Below the pieces are notes generated by a model, which was given only the letters and a program-made list of their open reading frames with translations, did no database searches and was not told where the DNA came from. From Sporobacter sp038405045 (GTDB lineage Bacteria; Bacillota; Clostridia; Oscillospirales; Oscillospiraceae), in assembly GCA_038405045.1 (NCBI GenBank), contig JBBZIV010000001.1:372001-436000 (forward strand): a stretch of DNA of 64,000 nucleotides, read 5' to 3'. Below are positions 8,147 through 16,287 of the stretch, piece after piece (position 1 is the first letter of the stretch; every line of letters begins with the position of its first letter). A program made the translations under genes and the position numbers.

Positions 8147-9382
8147 TTATTCCTGACTATCGCTCATCTGCGCAAAGATTTCTTTCGAATCGCGGTTTTT
8201 TGTTATGTATTTATTAAAGATAACCGGCAGGATAAGGCTTGTCAGCAGAGCAGTGACAACAAGGGCTGAATAGAACGTATCGTCAATAATTTTTGCTTCA
8301 AGCGCAATTTTGGAACCGATCAGCAAAAGGCTGAACTGTGCAGCAAGCATGGAACCTGTCTGCATGGTGAGTTTTGTACTGAAGATTTTCTTAAATAAGA
8401 ATGCCGGGATGAATTTTGCGGCGAACATTACAGCAAATAAAATCGGAATCATCATGATAATACTTGTAGATGAAAAAAGTGCTGGCACGTTGATACCGGA
8501 GCCCGTAATGATAAAAAACAGCGGGATAAAGAATCCGAAGCTGATGGTATCCAGTTTGTGATGGATGACCTCTTTTTCCTTTTTTCCAAGGACAATTGCC
8601 AGTGTAATACCAAGCACATAAGCGCCAAGAACTTCGTCATAGCCGATGACGTGAATGATAAAGACGTATACAAACATGAGGGCGATAACAAATCGGGTGT
8701 CCAGATTAAAAAAGTGCTTAACATCACCAAGAGCCGTCTGATAGCTTGAGCCAATACGTTTTTTTATCGCCATGAACAGCATGATAGAGAGAATGATACC
8801 AGCGATAAGCAGAATATTCGTGACCATTCCCATCAAATTCATGTGGCTGTGAGATGATACTAAAAAAAGGCACACAATTTCACTGAATGTCATATATAAA
8901 ATCAGCGTCTGACCATAGAAAGTTTCCGTCATATTATTCTCTTTCAGGATGGGAATGACGATGCCCGGTGCTGTGGCGGCAATAATGACGCTGACCATGT
9001 AGACGCTTTTAACAACCCCGGCTAAAAGCAGAATGTAGCCAAAGGCAAAGGAAACACCAAGAGAAAGGAAGAAAACGACGATAACGATCGGAAGGGGGTT
9101 CGGACCCTTCTGGCCCGGCTTTCTGAAGATGATATCCGGATTGATTTCAAGACCGAGTACAAGCATAAAAAATAAAACACCGGCGGTTTTCATGAACCCG
9201 AGAACTTCCGGACTCCCAAGGAGGTTAAAGGCCGATTTCCCGATGACCATACCGACGATGATTTCGACGACAAGAGTTGGAATCTTAATAAATTTGACTT
9301 TTGCGGAAATGATAGGTGTCAGGACTGCGCAGACACACAGAAGTAATAGCGTTCCATAATCGCTTTGAAATAATGTTTGCAT
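8147..9382 (-). CDS. CPA2-family cation:proton antiporter
   Basis: A 411-residue membrane protein with about 12 hydrophobic segments and no soluble regulatory domain. PTLVVEIIVGMVIGKSAFNL and FFMLVLGLEI near the N-terminus are the usual Kef/NapA-type signatures, and the AAATAPGIVIPILKEN region fits the core antiport helix. It probably exchanges Na+ or K+ for H+ across the cytoplasmic membrane. GGGAGGG lies upstream of the ATG at 9382, slightly distant. Its DUF1638 neighbour starts 7 bp downstream, and it is separated from the methyltransferase genes by a strong terminator, so it belongs to its own transcript. Confidence 0.85.
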   Translation of the reverse strand: MQTLFQSDYGTLLLLCVCAVLTPIISAKVKFIKIPTLVVEIIVGMVIGKSAFNLLGSPEVLGFMKTAGVLFFMLVLGLEINPDIIFRKPGQKGPNPLPIVIVVFFLSLGVSFAFGYILLLAGVVKSVYMVSVIIAATAPGIVIPILKENNMTETFYGQTLILYMTFSEIVCLFLVSSHSHMNLMGMVTNILLIAGIILSIMLFMAIKKRIGSSYQTALGDVKHFFNLDTRFVIALMFVYVFIIHVIGYDEVLGAYVLGITLAIVLGKKEKEVIHHKLDTISFGFFIPLFFIITGSGINVPALFSSTSIIMMIPILFAVMFAAKFIPAFLFKKIFSTKLTMQTGSMLAAQFSLLLIGSKIALEAKIIDDTFYSALVVTALLTSLILPVIFNKYITKNRDSKEIFAQMSDSQE

Positions 9383-9517
9383 TAGGTTAATTTCCCTCCC
9401 AAAAGTTTGTTGAAGGAGTGCTTTGCTTCAACGCACTTTTTAAATCATAAAACATACGAATTTGAATGTCAAGGCGTCAAGAAACAATTCGTGACGAATA
9501 TTAGACAGATTGCGCAT

Positions 9518-9550
9518 AAAAAGAGATACGGTAAACCCGTATCTCTTTTT
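9518..9550. terminator. Terminator of the methyltransferase operon
   Basis: Perfect 14-bp stem AAAAAGAGATACGG (9518-9531) / CCGTATCTCTTTTT (9537-9550), directly after the stop of the methyl-THF methyltransferase gene on the minus strand. Confidence 0.9.
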
Positions 9551-9563
9551 CATTTGCAAAAGC

Positions 9564-10379
9564 TTATTTGCCTTCGACTTTAACAGGGCCGATCTCGTTC
9601 TTACGGTATGCGTTCGTAAACTTTCTGCACAGGCGGTCACGGCCGAGCAGCGTCTCCGTCACGAGCATCGAGGTGTACAGGTCGCGGTTGCAGGGATCCA
9701 TAACAGCAGAGTCCAGACCGATATAAGCGGCCAGAGCATAGAAGTGCTGATTCAGAACCTTGCGAAGCGGCATGCCGAAGGAAATGTTGCTGATTGCAGC
9801 CGTGATCTTGATCGTCGGATACATCGCCTTGACTTCCTTCACCGTATCCGCAAAGTTGATAACGGAGTTGTTATCCGCGGAGATGGCGGTGATCAGGGGG
9901 TCAATGTGGATGCGGTCCGGTGTGATGTCATACTTGGCAGCTGTTTCAACAACATACTTTGTAATGGCAACACGACCCTTAGAGTCGTTCGGGATACCGT
10001 TATCGTCCGTTGTCTGGGCGATAACCTGCCACTCGGTGCCCTTGATGAGCGGGAAGATGATGTTGCACTTGCCGCCTTCCTGAGCAACGGAGTTGATGAG
10101 GCCAGGTCTCTTGATATAGGGGATAACCTTTTCAAGAGCCTTGATGTTCGGGCTGTCGATGCAAATCGGGGTGTCAACCGTATCCTGGACAACATCGATC
10201 ATCCACTTTAAGGTTTCGACTTCGATCTCGGGGGATGTGCTGGCGCAAACGTCAAGGAAGTGTGCACCGGCGTCGGCCTGTTTCTTGGCAAGATCGCGGA
10301 GCGTCTGCTCGTCGCGCGCCAGGATGGCCTTTTTCATGCTGGGGATGGTACCGTTGAGTTTTTCACCAATAATGATCAT
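9564..10379 (-). CDS. Methyltetrahydrofolate:corrinoid protein methyltransferase
   Basis: A 271-residue TIM-barrel protein of the pterin-binding (MetH/AcsE/MtvA) family, the normal length. IIGEKLNGTIPS at the N-terminus, the pterin-site DVCASTSPEIE and the CIDSPN strand are family marks. It should move the methyl group from the corrinoid protein to tetrahydrofolate, the methyltransferase II role in anaerobic O-demethylases such as Moorella MtvA. It is last in the order UroD-type methyltransferase, corrinoid protein, this gene, all on the minus strand; a GC-rich hairpin lies in the 80-bp gap after the corrinoid gene. The product CH3-THF would enter the Wood-Ljungdahl pathway, whose other genes are not in the window. 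Confidence 0.88.
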   Translation of the reverse strand: MIIIGEKLNGTIPSMKKAILARDEQTLRDLAKKQADAGAHFLDVCASTSPEIEVETLKWMIDVVQDTVDTPICIDSPNIKALEKVIPYIKRPGLINSVAQEGGKCNIIFPLIKGTEWQVIAQTTDDNGIPNDSKGRVAITKYVVETAAKYDITPDRIHIDPLITAISADNNSVINFADTVKEVKAMYPTIKITAAISNISFGMPLRKVLNQHFYALAAYIGLDSAVMDPCNRDLYTSMLVTETLLGRDRLCRKFTNAYRKNEIGPVKVEGK

Positions 10380-10421
10380 TTTAGTAACTTCGTCCTTTTT
10401 TATTGCAGTTTAAATATAATC

Positions 10422-10445
10422 TTCCGCCCGCGTGAGCGGGCGGAA
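10422..10445 (-). other. GC-rich hairpin between corrinoid and methyl-THF methyltransferase genes
   Basis: Perfect 10-bp stem TTCCGCCCGC / GCGGGCGGAA with a 4-nt GTGA loop. It has no U-tract, so it looks like an mRNA stabilising or processing element that could set a higher level for the upstream corrinoid protein rather than a terminator. Confidence 0.6.
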
Positions 10446-10459
10446 CATTAACATTATAA

Positions 10460-11104
10460 TTATTTGCCTTTGACCCAGTCGAGGCAGACCTGAACCGTCT
10501 CAGCCGCGTTCGTGGACCAAGCGTCGGCGCCGGTGACTTTCATCGCGTCTTCGCTGGCGCAAGCGCCGCCGATCGTGATCTTAATGCCATCTCTCAGGCC
10601 GGCAGCCTTCAGGCCGTCGATCGTGTCTTTCATGGAGTCGATAGCGAGTGTCAGAACGCCGCTGAGGCCAACGATGTCCGGCTTCACTTCCTTAACCTTG
10701 TCCACAAAAGCGCTGACAGGCTGATCGATGCCGAGGTCATGAACTTCAAAGCCGGCAGCTTCTGCCATGCTTCTGAAGATGTTCTTGCCGATGTCGTGCA
10801 GGTCGTCATGGACAGTGCCAAGGACGATCACGCCGACCTTCTTTGTTGTCTCGCCGCCGATGATCGGCTTGAGAACGTTGACAGCGCCTGTGAGGAGCTC
10901 GCCGGCGAAGATCAGGTCGCCGACAAAGTATTCGCCTTTTTCGAAGAGGCCGCCGACGATGCCCATGCCGTCCTGGCAGGCGGCGATGGCTTCCTGAGCC
11001 TGCGCTTCGGTGGGGTTCGTGCCGACGAATTCCGTCAGCATGGCGACGACTTTCTCTTCCTCAAGAGCGCCGACGGCTTCGGTGAGTGCTTTTAAATCCA
11101 ACAT
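10460..11104 (-). CDS. Methyl-accepting corrinoid protein
   Basis: A 214-residue B12-binding protein of the MtvC/MtaC/MttC type. The N-terminal helical cap domain (about residues 1-88) is followed by the Rossmann-type cobamide domain with GTVHDDLHDIGKN, where the His in DLHDIGK is the lower cobalt ligand; LSGVLTLAIDSM and ITIGGACAS complete the cobamide site. It shuttles the methyl group between the UroD-like methyltransferase and the methyl-THF enzyme. Reactivation of oxidised Co(II) needs an ATP-dependent activating protein that is not seen in the window. GGAGGT precedes the ATG at 11104. Confidence 0.93.
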   Translation of the reverse strand: MLDLKALTEAVGALEEEKVVAMLTEFVGTNPTEAQAQEAIAACQDGMGIVGGLFEKGEYFVGDLIFAGELLTGAVNVLKPIIGGETTKKVGVIVLGTVHDDLHDIGKNIFRSMAEAAGFEVHDLGIDQPVSAFVDKVKEVKPDIVGLSGVLTLAIDSMKDTIDGLKAAGLRDGIKITIGGACASEDAMKVTGADAWSTNAAETVQVCLDWVKGK

Positions 11105-11171
11105 AAAATAAACCTCCAGTTATATATAGTTACTAATTATCTTGAAAAAATAATCAAGTGTAACAATAAGA

Positions 11172-12431
11172 TTAATACGCGCCGTATTTGTGGACAGCTT
11201 CGGTCATCGCAACAATGTTCTCGACCTTCGCCGGGCCAATCGCGTTGAAGGGCAGCGTCCAGATGAAGCCGCGGCAGGATTTCATTTCGTCCAGGATTTC
11301 CTTGACGCGCGCGTCGACTTCTTCCGGTGTACCGCCGATTAAGAGGGCCGGTGAGCAGCCGCCGCCGATGCACATGTGGTTGCCGATGACTTCCTTGGCC
11401 TTCGTAAGATTCGTTCTGTCCATCCAGGCGATCGCTTTGCCTTCCGGCAGCTCCAGCAGCGTATCGAGCAGGTGGTCGTGGTTGCCCTGCAGCGAAAGCA
11501 GCGGGGTGTAATCGTCCTTGATGAGCTCTTCGACGATCCATTTGAGGTACGGCCAGTGGAATTCTTTGAACTCTCTCTTGGAGAGGAAGCTGTTGTACCA
11601 CACCGGGCAGAAGACGCGGCGTGAGCCGGTCAGCTGGTAGGAGAGGTCGCCGGTCATCTTGCCGACAGCAAGGAGAACGGGCGCCAGAGCTTCGCAGACC
11701 TTCTTAACCTTCGCCGGGACACGATGCACGTCCATAATGACCTTGTCGAAGTCACGCAGGAAGGCGCCAAGCGCATCCAGCGGGTTCGGGCAGGCGGAGA
11801 AGTAGTACGGCGGTGTGTTGGCAGCTTTCATTTCCTGCGTGTATTTAACAGCGCCTTCCAGAGCCGGGCCGAGCTTCATGCCGAAGTTGATGAGGGCCGT
11901 CGTCGCTTCGCCGCTGCCGGGCTTGGACAGTGCGCCGTACGCTCTCGGAACGATCTTCTCATTGATGAAGCCGAACGGGTCGGCAAGCAGATCGTCATAT
12001 TCTTCAGCGCTCATCAGCGTATCTTTAATTTTGAACTGAGACTCGTTGTTGACAGAAATTTCTCTGCCGGGATGCGAGGAATAGTGATCCTTGAGGATAT
12101 CGTGTGCAAAACCGCCACCGGCGATAGAAGCAAGCGCGACATTGATAGCTGTCGGTGCATCTGTACCGGCAAGGGCGAGGCCAAGCGTTACGGTTTCAAA
12201 AGAGCGGATAATACCGGCGGCATCCCAGTTGAAGTCACGAGCAAATTTTGTTGAGGCAGCAATGAACTTTTCCTGATCATAGAACATTTCCTCATAAGTA
12301 AGACCCGAATACTTCGCGGGGAAATAAAGCAGGTTAACACCGATCGGCACACGGTCAACCTTCTTCAGTTTTGCGGCGTTGTCCATTCTCTGGAGTTTTT
12401 CTTCGTAGCTGCTAGCACCAATATTTATCAT
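11172..12431 (-). CDS. UroD-family methyltransferase (probable methyltransferase I)
   Basis: A 419-residue protein of the uroporphyrinogen decarboxylase superfamily, which includes MtaA, CmuA and the O-demethylase enzyme MtvB. Being next to a corrinoid protein and a methyl-THF methyltransferase, it most likely demethylates an outside methyl donor, perhaps an aryl methyl ether. The zinc motif HxC of MtaA-like enzymes is not present: the matching region reads LSLQGNHDH (about residues 312-320). Alternative ligands are His318/His320, Cys354 or Cys359 (NHMCIGGGC) and Cys386. Substrate is therefore unknown. ATG at 12431 has GAGGGA upstream. It is first in the operon, behind a leader of about 230 nt. 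Confidence 0.85.
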   Translation of the reverse strand: MINIGASSYEEKLQRMDNAAKLKKVDRVPIGVNLLYFPAKYSGLTYEEMFYDQEKFIAASTKFARDFNWDAAGIIRSFETVTLGLALAGTDAPTAINVALASIAGGGFAHDILKDHYSSHPGREISVNNESQFKIKDTLMSAEEYDDLLADPFGFINEKIVPRAYGALSKPGSGEATTALINFGMKLGPALEGAVKYTQEMKAANTPPYYFSACPNPLDALGAFLRDFDKVIMDVHRVPAKVKKVCEALAPVLLAVGKMTGDLSYQLTGSRRVFCPVWYNSFLSKREFKEFHWPYLKWIVEELIKDDYTPLLSLQGNHDHLLDTLLELPEGKAIAWMDRTNLTKAKEVIGNHMCIGGGCSPALLIGGTPEEVDARVKEILDEMKSCRGFIWTLPFNAIGPAKVENIVAMTEAVHKYGAY

Positions 12432-12668
12432 AAATATCCCTCATTTCTACAAATTCATATGATAACACAGAAAAAACTCGCCTAGGGCACTTGTCGATAA
12501 ATATTCACGGAATATTCATCAGGGATCGATGTGACAGATGTTACATAAGTCATATAATTGGTCAAATCGTTGTCACTGCTTCACTAAGGAGGGATGGCCA
12601 GATCACGACACTTATGTAACGCATCGTACATAGAATCATCCTTTCACTATTAGTAAATGATCATCAAT
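12432..12668 (-). promoter_or_regulatory. Structured 5' leader of the methyltransferase operon
   Basis: About 230 nt between the predicted promoter and the first gene. Perfect complementary pairs: 12540-12550 with 12610-12620 (11 bp), 12531-12536 with 12571-12576 (6 bp), crossing the first pair, and a tight hairpin 12496-12506 / 12510-12520 with a 3-nt loop. The crossing arms imply either a pseudoknot or two exclusive folds. It matches no riboswitch class I recognise; the repeats could also be protein operators. Confidence 0.5.
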
Positions 12669-12697
12669 ATGCTATATCATATTGGAGTCTATGTCAA
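12669..12697 (-). promoter_or_regulatory. Predicted promoter of the methyltransferase operon
   Basis: On the minus strand TTGACA (12697-12692), 17-bp spacer, TAGCAT (12674-12669). The -35 is perfect, the -10 is 4 of 6. Confidence 0.55.
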
Positions 12698-12818
12698 TAT
12701 TCAGAAAAGTATAATATTGATGCCGAATTTATGTGAAAATGCATATAAAAAAGCGCTCAATATCGTCTAAATTACAAAAAAATAACTTTTGACACTGTAA
12801 AGAGTAAAAGTAAGTATG

Positions 12819-13022
12819 TTATCCGACAATGAGGTCGGATTCAGCCGATTCCAGATACTTTTCGATCAGCGCGAGCGCCGAACAGCCGGGGCCTGCCGCA
12901 GCGCGGGCTTTTTGTAGAACGTCTTCATCCATGAAGTCGATGATATTTTCAAAACCGACGGCCTCCAACGCTTGCTGCGGCGTTACATACCGGTGGCCAT
13001 TTTGAATCTTGATTTGCTTCAT
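12819..13022 (-). CDS. Small hypothetical protein coupled to ADP-ribosylglycohydrolase
   Basis: A 67-residue acidic protein I do not recognise. Its ATG overlaps the stop of the upstream ADP-ribosylglycohydrolase gene by four bases (ATGA), so translation is probably coupled. It is mostly helical in appearance, with no membrane segment and no Cys pair (a single Cys, in PGCSAL). Open frame, base composition and coupling support a real gene; function unknown, possibly an accessory of the hydrolase. Confidence 0.6.
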   Translation of the reverse strand: MKQIKIQNGHRYVTPQQALEAVGFENIIDFMDEDVLQKARAAAGPGCSALALIEKYLESAESDLIVG

Positions 13023-13879
13023 TCGTTTTGCCCTGCCGCTTCGTTATGGAGCCGGGTGACCATAAACGCGTTCCATTCTGCCACTGTGGCCGACAGTGCC
13101 TCGTCCAGGTACGATAAGGCCGTCGCCTCCAGGTCTTCCGGCACACCGTAAAACGCCTCGGCAACAGAACCGGTTATGGCGGCAAGCGTGTCGCTGTCAC
13201 CGCCGATGGAGACGGCATTGCGGATGGCGTCCTCGAATGATGTCGAATCAAGAAAAGCTGTCAGCGCCTGCGGAACGCTGTTCTGGCAGGCTGTGCTCGG
13301 CGCATACGTCTGGCGGATTGTGTCAATCGTCTCGTCAAGCGGGTAATAGGAGCGCAGTTTTTCACGCAGAGCCTCTTTGGACAGGCCCCGGCGCGCCAGA
13401 AAAACGGCCATGGCCACCGCCTCGGCGCCTTTAAGGCCTTCCGGGTGGTTGTGCGATACGCCTGTGACGATCTTGCTCATGACCGTCACCTCATCTGCCG
13501 TCTGTGCAACATGTCCGACGGGACTGATGCGCATGGCCGCCCCGTTGCCGAAGCTGTTGTATGGGCGTGGCAGCTCGTCAAAAATCCAGCGGAAAAACAG
13601 GCCGCCGTAGCCACTATCGGGGTAACGCTGGCCGAAGTTTTGCATATAGGTGAGGCTGACGTTTTTCAGAAGTGTCTGCGCGCCGCCGTAATCGCCTTCA
13701 AGGTTGTCGGCGGTCTCTTTAATATGTTCTGTAACCATGAGGGACTTGGCAACAGCCAGCGTCATAACGGTGTCGTCCGTCGGGCGGCAGCCGTCCGCGA
13801 AGAGCTCAAAATCCTTGCTTTTGTGATTGTTAAACTCAAACCGGGAGCCGACGATATCGCCGATGATTGCACCGATCAT
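13019..13879 (-). CDS. ADP-ribosylglycohydrolase family protein
   Basis: A 286-residue all-helical DraG/ARH-type enzyme. MIGAIIGDIVGSRFE at the start, PTDDTVMTLAVA (about residues 33-44) and the C-terminal GGDSDTLAAITGS carry the aspartates that bind the two magnesium ions. These enzymes remove ADP-ribose from arginine or other groups on proteins, or hydrolyse ADP-ribosyl compounds. There is no dinitrogenase, GlnB or ADP-ribosyltransferase nearby, so the target is unknown. The ATG at 13879 follows GGAGGG. A 67-residue gene is translationally coupled downstream. Confidence 0.88.
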   Translation of the reverse strand: MIGAIIGDIVGSRFEFNNHKSKDFELFADGCRPTDDTVMTLAVAKSLMVTEHIKETADNLEGDYGGAQTLLKNVSLTYMQNFGQRYPDSGYGGLFFRWIFDELPRPYNSFGNGAAMRISPVGHVAQTADEVTVMSKIVTGVSHNHPEGLKGAEAVAMAVFLARRGLSKEALREKLRSYYPLDETIDTIRQTYAPSTACQNSVPQALTAFLDSTSFEDAIRNAVSIGGDSDTLAAITGSVAEAFYGVPEDLEATALSYLDEALSATVAEWNAFMVTRLHNEAAGQNE

Positions 13880-14044
13880 ACAAAGCCCTCCTTGACATGC
13901 GGGCGCAACCCGCTGCGGCTTTTTATTTTACCACGCATTTTCACAGCCGACAAGGCCTTCTTGCGTCAAAATAAGACTTTTTTCATCAAGCCTTTTCGTT
14001 TGCAGTTTTGGCGTATCAGAAAATAATAGAAAAATTTATATATA

Positions 14045-14073
14045 TTGACAAAATAATCAGTAATTGTTAAGAT
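14045..14073 (+). promoter_or_regulatory. Predicted promoter of the MacB-like ABC operon
   Basis: TTGACA (14045-14050), exactly 17 bp, TAAGAT (14068-14073), about 38 bp before the permease start. The rest of the 13880-14111 spacer shows no gene. Confidence 0.75.
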
Positions 14074-14111
14074 TGCTTTCGGGCTCATGCTGTACTTCTT
14101 ATTAAAATGGA

Positions 14112-15269
14112 ATGATATTATTGAAACCATTTTCAGCGCTTAAATTCATCATTGAGAATAAGCGTAAGGGCATCATGACATTTCTTGTTTTAATCTTGGC
14201 TGTTTGCGCGATTGCGCTGGTCACAGTCCTTACAGACTCAATTTATGAAAGCGTGGATCAGACGTATCTGCGTCAATACAAGGAATTTTCAATTGTCTAT
14301 CCCGCGCCCGGCGATCTTTATCTGAATGCGTCCGTCGTGGAGCTGCTCCAAAAAAACACGGATATCGAGAAGCTGGTACCCTGCGACGCGGAGAACACCA
14401 TGATAAGCCTTGCCATGGGGAATTCTTCGGTGACAGGTATCTTTGCCGGTCAGGAAGATGTCAGCTACTATCTCGGCAAAATTGGTGACACGCTTAAGGA
14501 TGGGAGACTGCCGGAAAACGGGACGAACGAAATTGCCGTCCATTGGCGGGTGCTGGCGAATAAACACTGGGAAATCGGTCAATCGGTCGGCAGTGACATT
14601 GACCCTGACGAAAGCCTTGCCGGCACGTATAAAATCGTCGGTGTCCTTGATGGGGAAAGTATCGCGTTTGTCGGGACGCAGACAAACCGGGAGAGGACGT
14701 ACATAAAAAATAATCTCGATATCTCCAAACCGGTTGCCTATGCCGTTTTTCCAAAGGAAGGGAAGCAGGACGCCGTCAATCGGGTTATCGATGGGATCAA
14801 CAGGAAAGACGCTGGCTCTGAGACATTAACGAAAATGACCACGATGATCAACAAGCAGCTCGCCTCTCTGAATTCAACGATTGTCAGCTTGCTCCTCATC
14901 ATGATCATCATCATTTCCATCTCCTCCGGCGCGCTGATGTATCTCGTCTATCTGCAGCGCTCAGACGAGTTTGGCATACTCGTTGCCATGGGCTACCGAA
15001 AGGGCTTTATCTATCGGCTTATTTTGAAGGAGGTTCTGGCGCTGGACGTGCTCAGCTGGGCTGTTGGCTTTATCTTGGCCTATTTCATGGTATTGCTGCT
15101 GAATAAAGCCGTCTATTTGCCGCAGGGTAATGTTTTGAATTTCTTTAATATAAAAGTACTGGTGTACACGTTTTGCATCCCCGTCATGGTTGCTGTTTTC
15201 AGCATATTACCAATCATTATGAAGCTGCGTCGGCAAGACCCGATCACAACAATAGAAAGAAGGGATTAA
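14112..15269 (+). CDS. ABC transporter permease, MacB/FtsX type
   Basis: A 385-residue permease with one N-terminal transmembrane helix (about residues 18-40), an extracytoplasmic MacB-like domain to about residue 255, then three C-terminal helices with the FtsX-family motif RSDEFGILVAMGYRKGFIYR. With the ATPase gene one base downstream it forms a LolCDE/MacB-type mechanotransmission transporter, which moves peptides, lipids or lipoproteins or signals across the membrane. The start at 14112 has only a weak ribosome binding site; a TTG 9 nt later is possible. No two-component system of the BceRS kind is adjacent, so a bacitracin-type role is not supported. Confidence 0.85.
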   Translation: MILLKPFSALKFIIENKRKGIMTFLVLILAVCAIALVTVLTDSIYESVDQTYLRQYKEFSIVYPAPGDLYLNASVVELLQKNTDIEKLVPCDAENTMISLAMGNSSVTGIFAGQEDVSYYLGKIGDTLKDGRLPENGTNEIAVHWRVLANKHWEIGQSVGSDIDPDESLAGTYKIVGVLDGESIAFVGTQTNRERTYIKNNLDISKPVAYAVFPKEGKQDAVNRVIDGINRKDAGSETLTKMTTMINKQLASLNSTIVSLLLIMIIIISISSGALMYLVYLQRSDEFGILVAMGYRKGFIYRLILKEVLALDVLSWAVGFILAYFMVLLLNKAVYLPQGNVLNFFNIKVLVYTFCIPVMVAVFSILPIIMKLRRQDPITTIERRD

Positions 15270-15270
15270 G

Positions 15271-15924
15271 ATGCTGGAATGCCGTGATTTAACACTGGTG
15301 TATCAAGACGGCCATCGGGAAAACCGCGTCCTTGACGGCGTCGATCTTCAAATTCAAAACGGCGAGAATGTCGTGCTGCTTGGGCCCTCCGGCAGTGGGA
15401 AAAGCTCGCTCATCTATCTCTTTTCCGGCCTGAAAAAGGCAACCTCGGGGATGATTTTGTATGACGGCAAGGAAATTGAAAATTTCTCAAAACGGGATTT
15501 TTCTGATTTGCGCCGCCGGAAGTTCGGTTATATATTTCAAATGCATTTTCTTATCCCGTATTTGACAGTCATGGAAAACGTTCTAGTCGGCGCGCCCAAA
15601 ATGGGCAGCGCTTATCGCGGGAAGGCGCAGGCGCTTTTGGATGAATTGGGTATCGGGGAATACGCCAAAAAGAAGATTCACCAGCTCTCTGGCGGCGAGC
15701 GCCAGCGGGTTGCCATCGCACGGGCCCTCATTTCTGAGCCGGATATTATTTTTGCTGACGAGCCGACGGCCTCACTCGATCACGATACAGCGGTTGAAAT
15801 CCTGGCGCTCCTGAAAAAATACAAAGATTCGACAACGCTGATGATCGCCACGCACGATACGTCGATCCTCAAAGGCGACGAGACAATTGTTCGTATCGAG
15901 CATAAAAAAGCCGTCCGAGCGTAG
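15271..15924 (+). CDS. ABC transporter ATP-binding protein, MacB/LolD type
   Basis: A 217-residue ATPase. Walker A GPSGSGKSS, signature LSGGERQRVAIARAL, Walker B IIFADEPTASLD and H-loop MIATHD are all intact. It energises the permease encoded just upstream (one base between stop and start). Length and the LolD/MacB-style sequence fit a homodimer bound to two permease copies. Confidence 0.93.
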   Translation: MLECRDLTLVYQDGHRENRVLDGVDLQIQNGENVVLLGPSGSGKSSLIYLFSGLKKATSGMILYDGKEIENFSKRDFSDLRRRKFGYIFQMHFLIPYLTVMENVLVGAPKMGSAYRGKAQALLDELGIGEYAKKKIHQLSGGERQRVAIARALISEPDIIFADEPTASLDHDTAVEILALLKKYKDSTTLMIATHDTSILKGDETIVRIEHKKAVRA

Positions 15925-15986
15925 GGGATGTAGCAAACTAAAAATGTGCTTGAATGCCGTGAGGCCGTACATTTTCTCAAAAAAAT

Positions 15987-16018
15987 AAACCCTGTAGTCG
16001 TTAAAACTACAGGGTTTT
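15987..16018. terminator. Terminator between the ABC operon and tRNA-Leu
   Basis: Stem AAACCCTGTAG (15987-15997) / CTACAGGGTTT (16008-16018). Read on the minus strand it follows tRNA-Leu and runs into a long T tract (TTTATTTTTTT), so it chiefly terminates the tRNA; it may also stop the ABC operon. Confidence 0.85.
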
Positions 16019-16022
16019 ATCC

Positions 16023-16110
16023 TGGTGCGCGAGGGGGGACTTGAACCCCCACGTCCGTTACGGACACTAGAACCTGAATCTAGCGAGTCTGCCAATTCCA
16101 CCACTCGCGC
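16023..16110 (-). tRNA. tRNA-Leu (anticodon CAG)
   Basis: Acceptor arms GCGCGAG / CTCGCGC with encoded CCA (16023-16025). The anticodon stem CTAGA/TCTAG encloses loop TTCAGGT, giving CAG. The long variable arm (GTCCGT-AA-CGGAC) is typical of class II tRNA-Leu, and the T-arm GGGGGTTCAAGTCCCCC is complete. Confidence 0.97.
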
Positions 16111-16124
16111 GTGAGTGCTTTGAT

Positions 16125-16153
16125 ATAGTAACATTACGTCAAATCAATGTCAA
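16125..16153 (-). promoter_or_regulatory. Promoter of tRNA-Leu
   Basis: TTGACA (16153-16148), 17 bp, TACTAT (16130-16125) on the minus strand, 15 bp before the mature tRNA 5' end. Confidence 0.8.
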
Positions 16154-16287
16154 GCCCCAACCGCTGTAAAATGTCGCCTTGTGCGTGTCTGTTTGCCTGT
16201 TCTGCCGACACTGTTTTACTAATAAGCATAGTACAAGATGTTGGCAAAACAGCCGGGCGGACACCCGGCGCGACGGGAGCGGAGCAA

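Noticed and set aside
12592..12651. Mini-ORF (ATG after AAGGAGGG) inside the methyltransferase leader, plus strand
   Set aside because: The ribosome binding site abuts the ATG with no spacing and the frame is only 19 codons with no family resemblance.
12789..12817. TTGACA-17-AAGTAT promoter-like sequence on the plus strand
   Set aside because: It would fire into the 3' end of a convergent gene with nothing to transcribe; the -10 is poor, so likely chance in AT-rich DNA.
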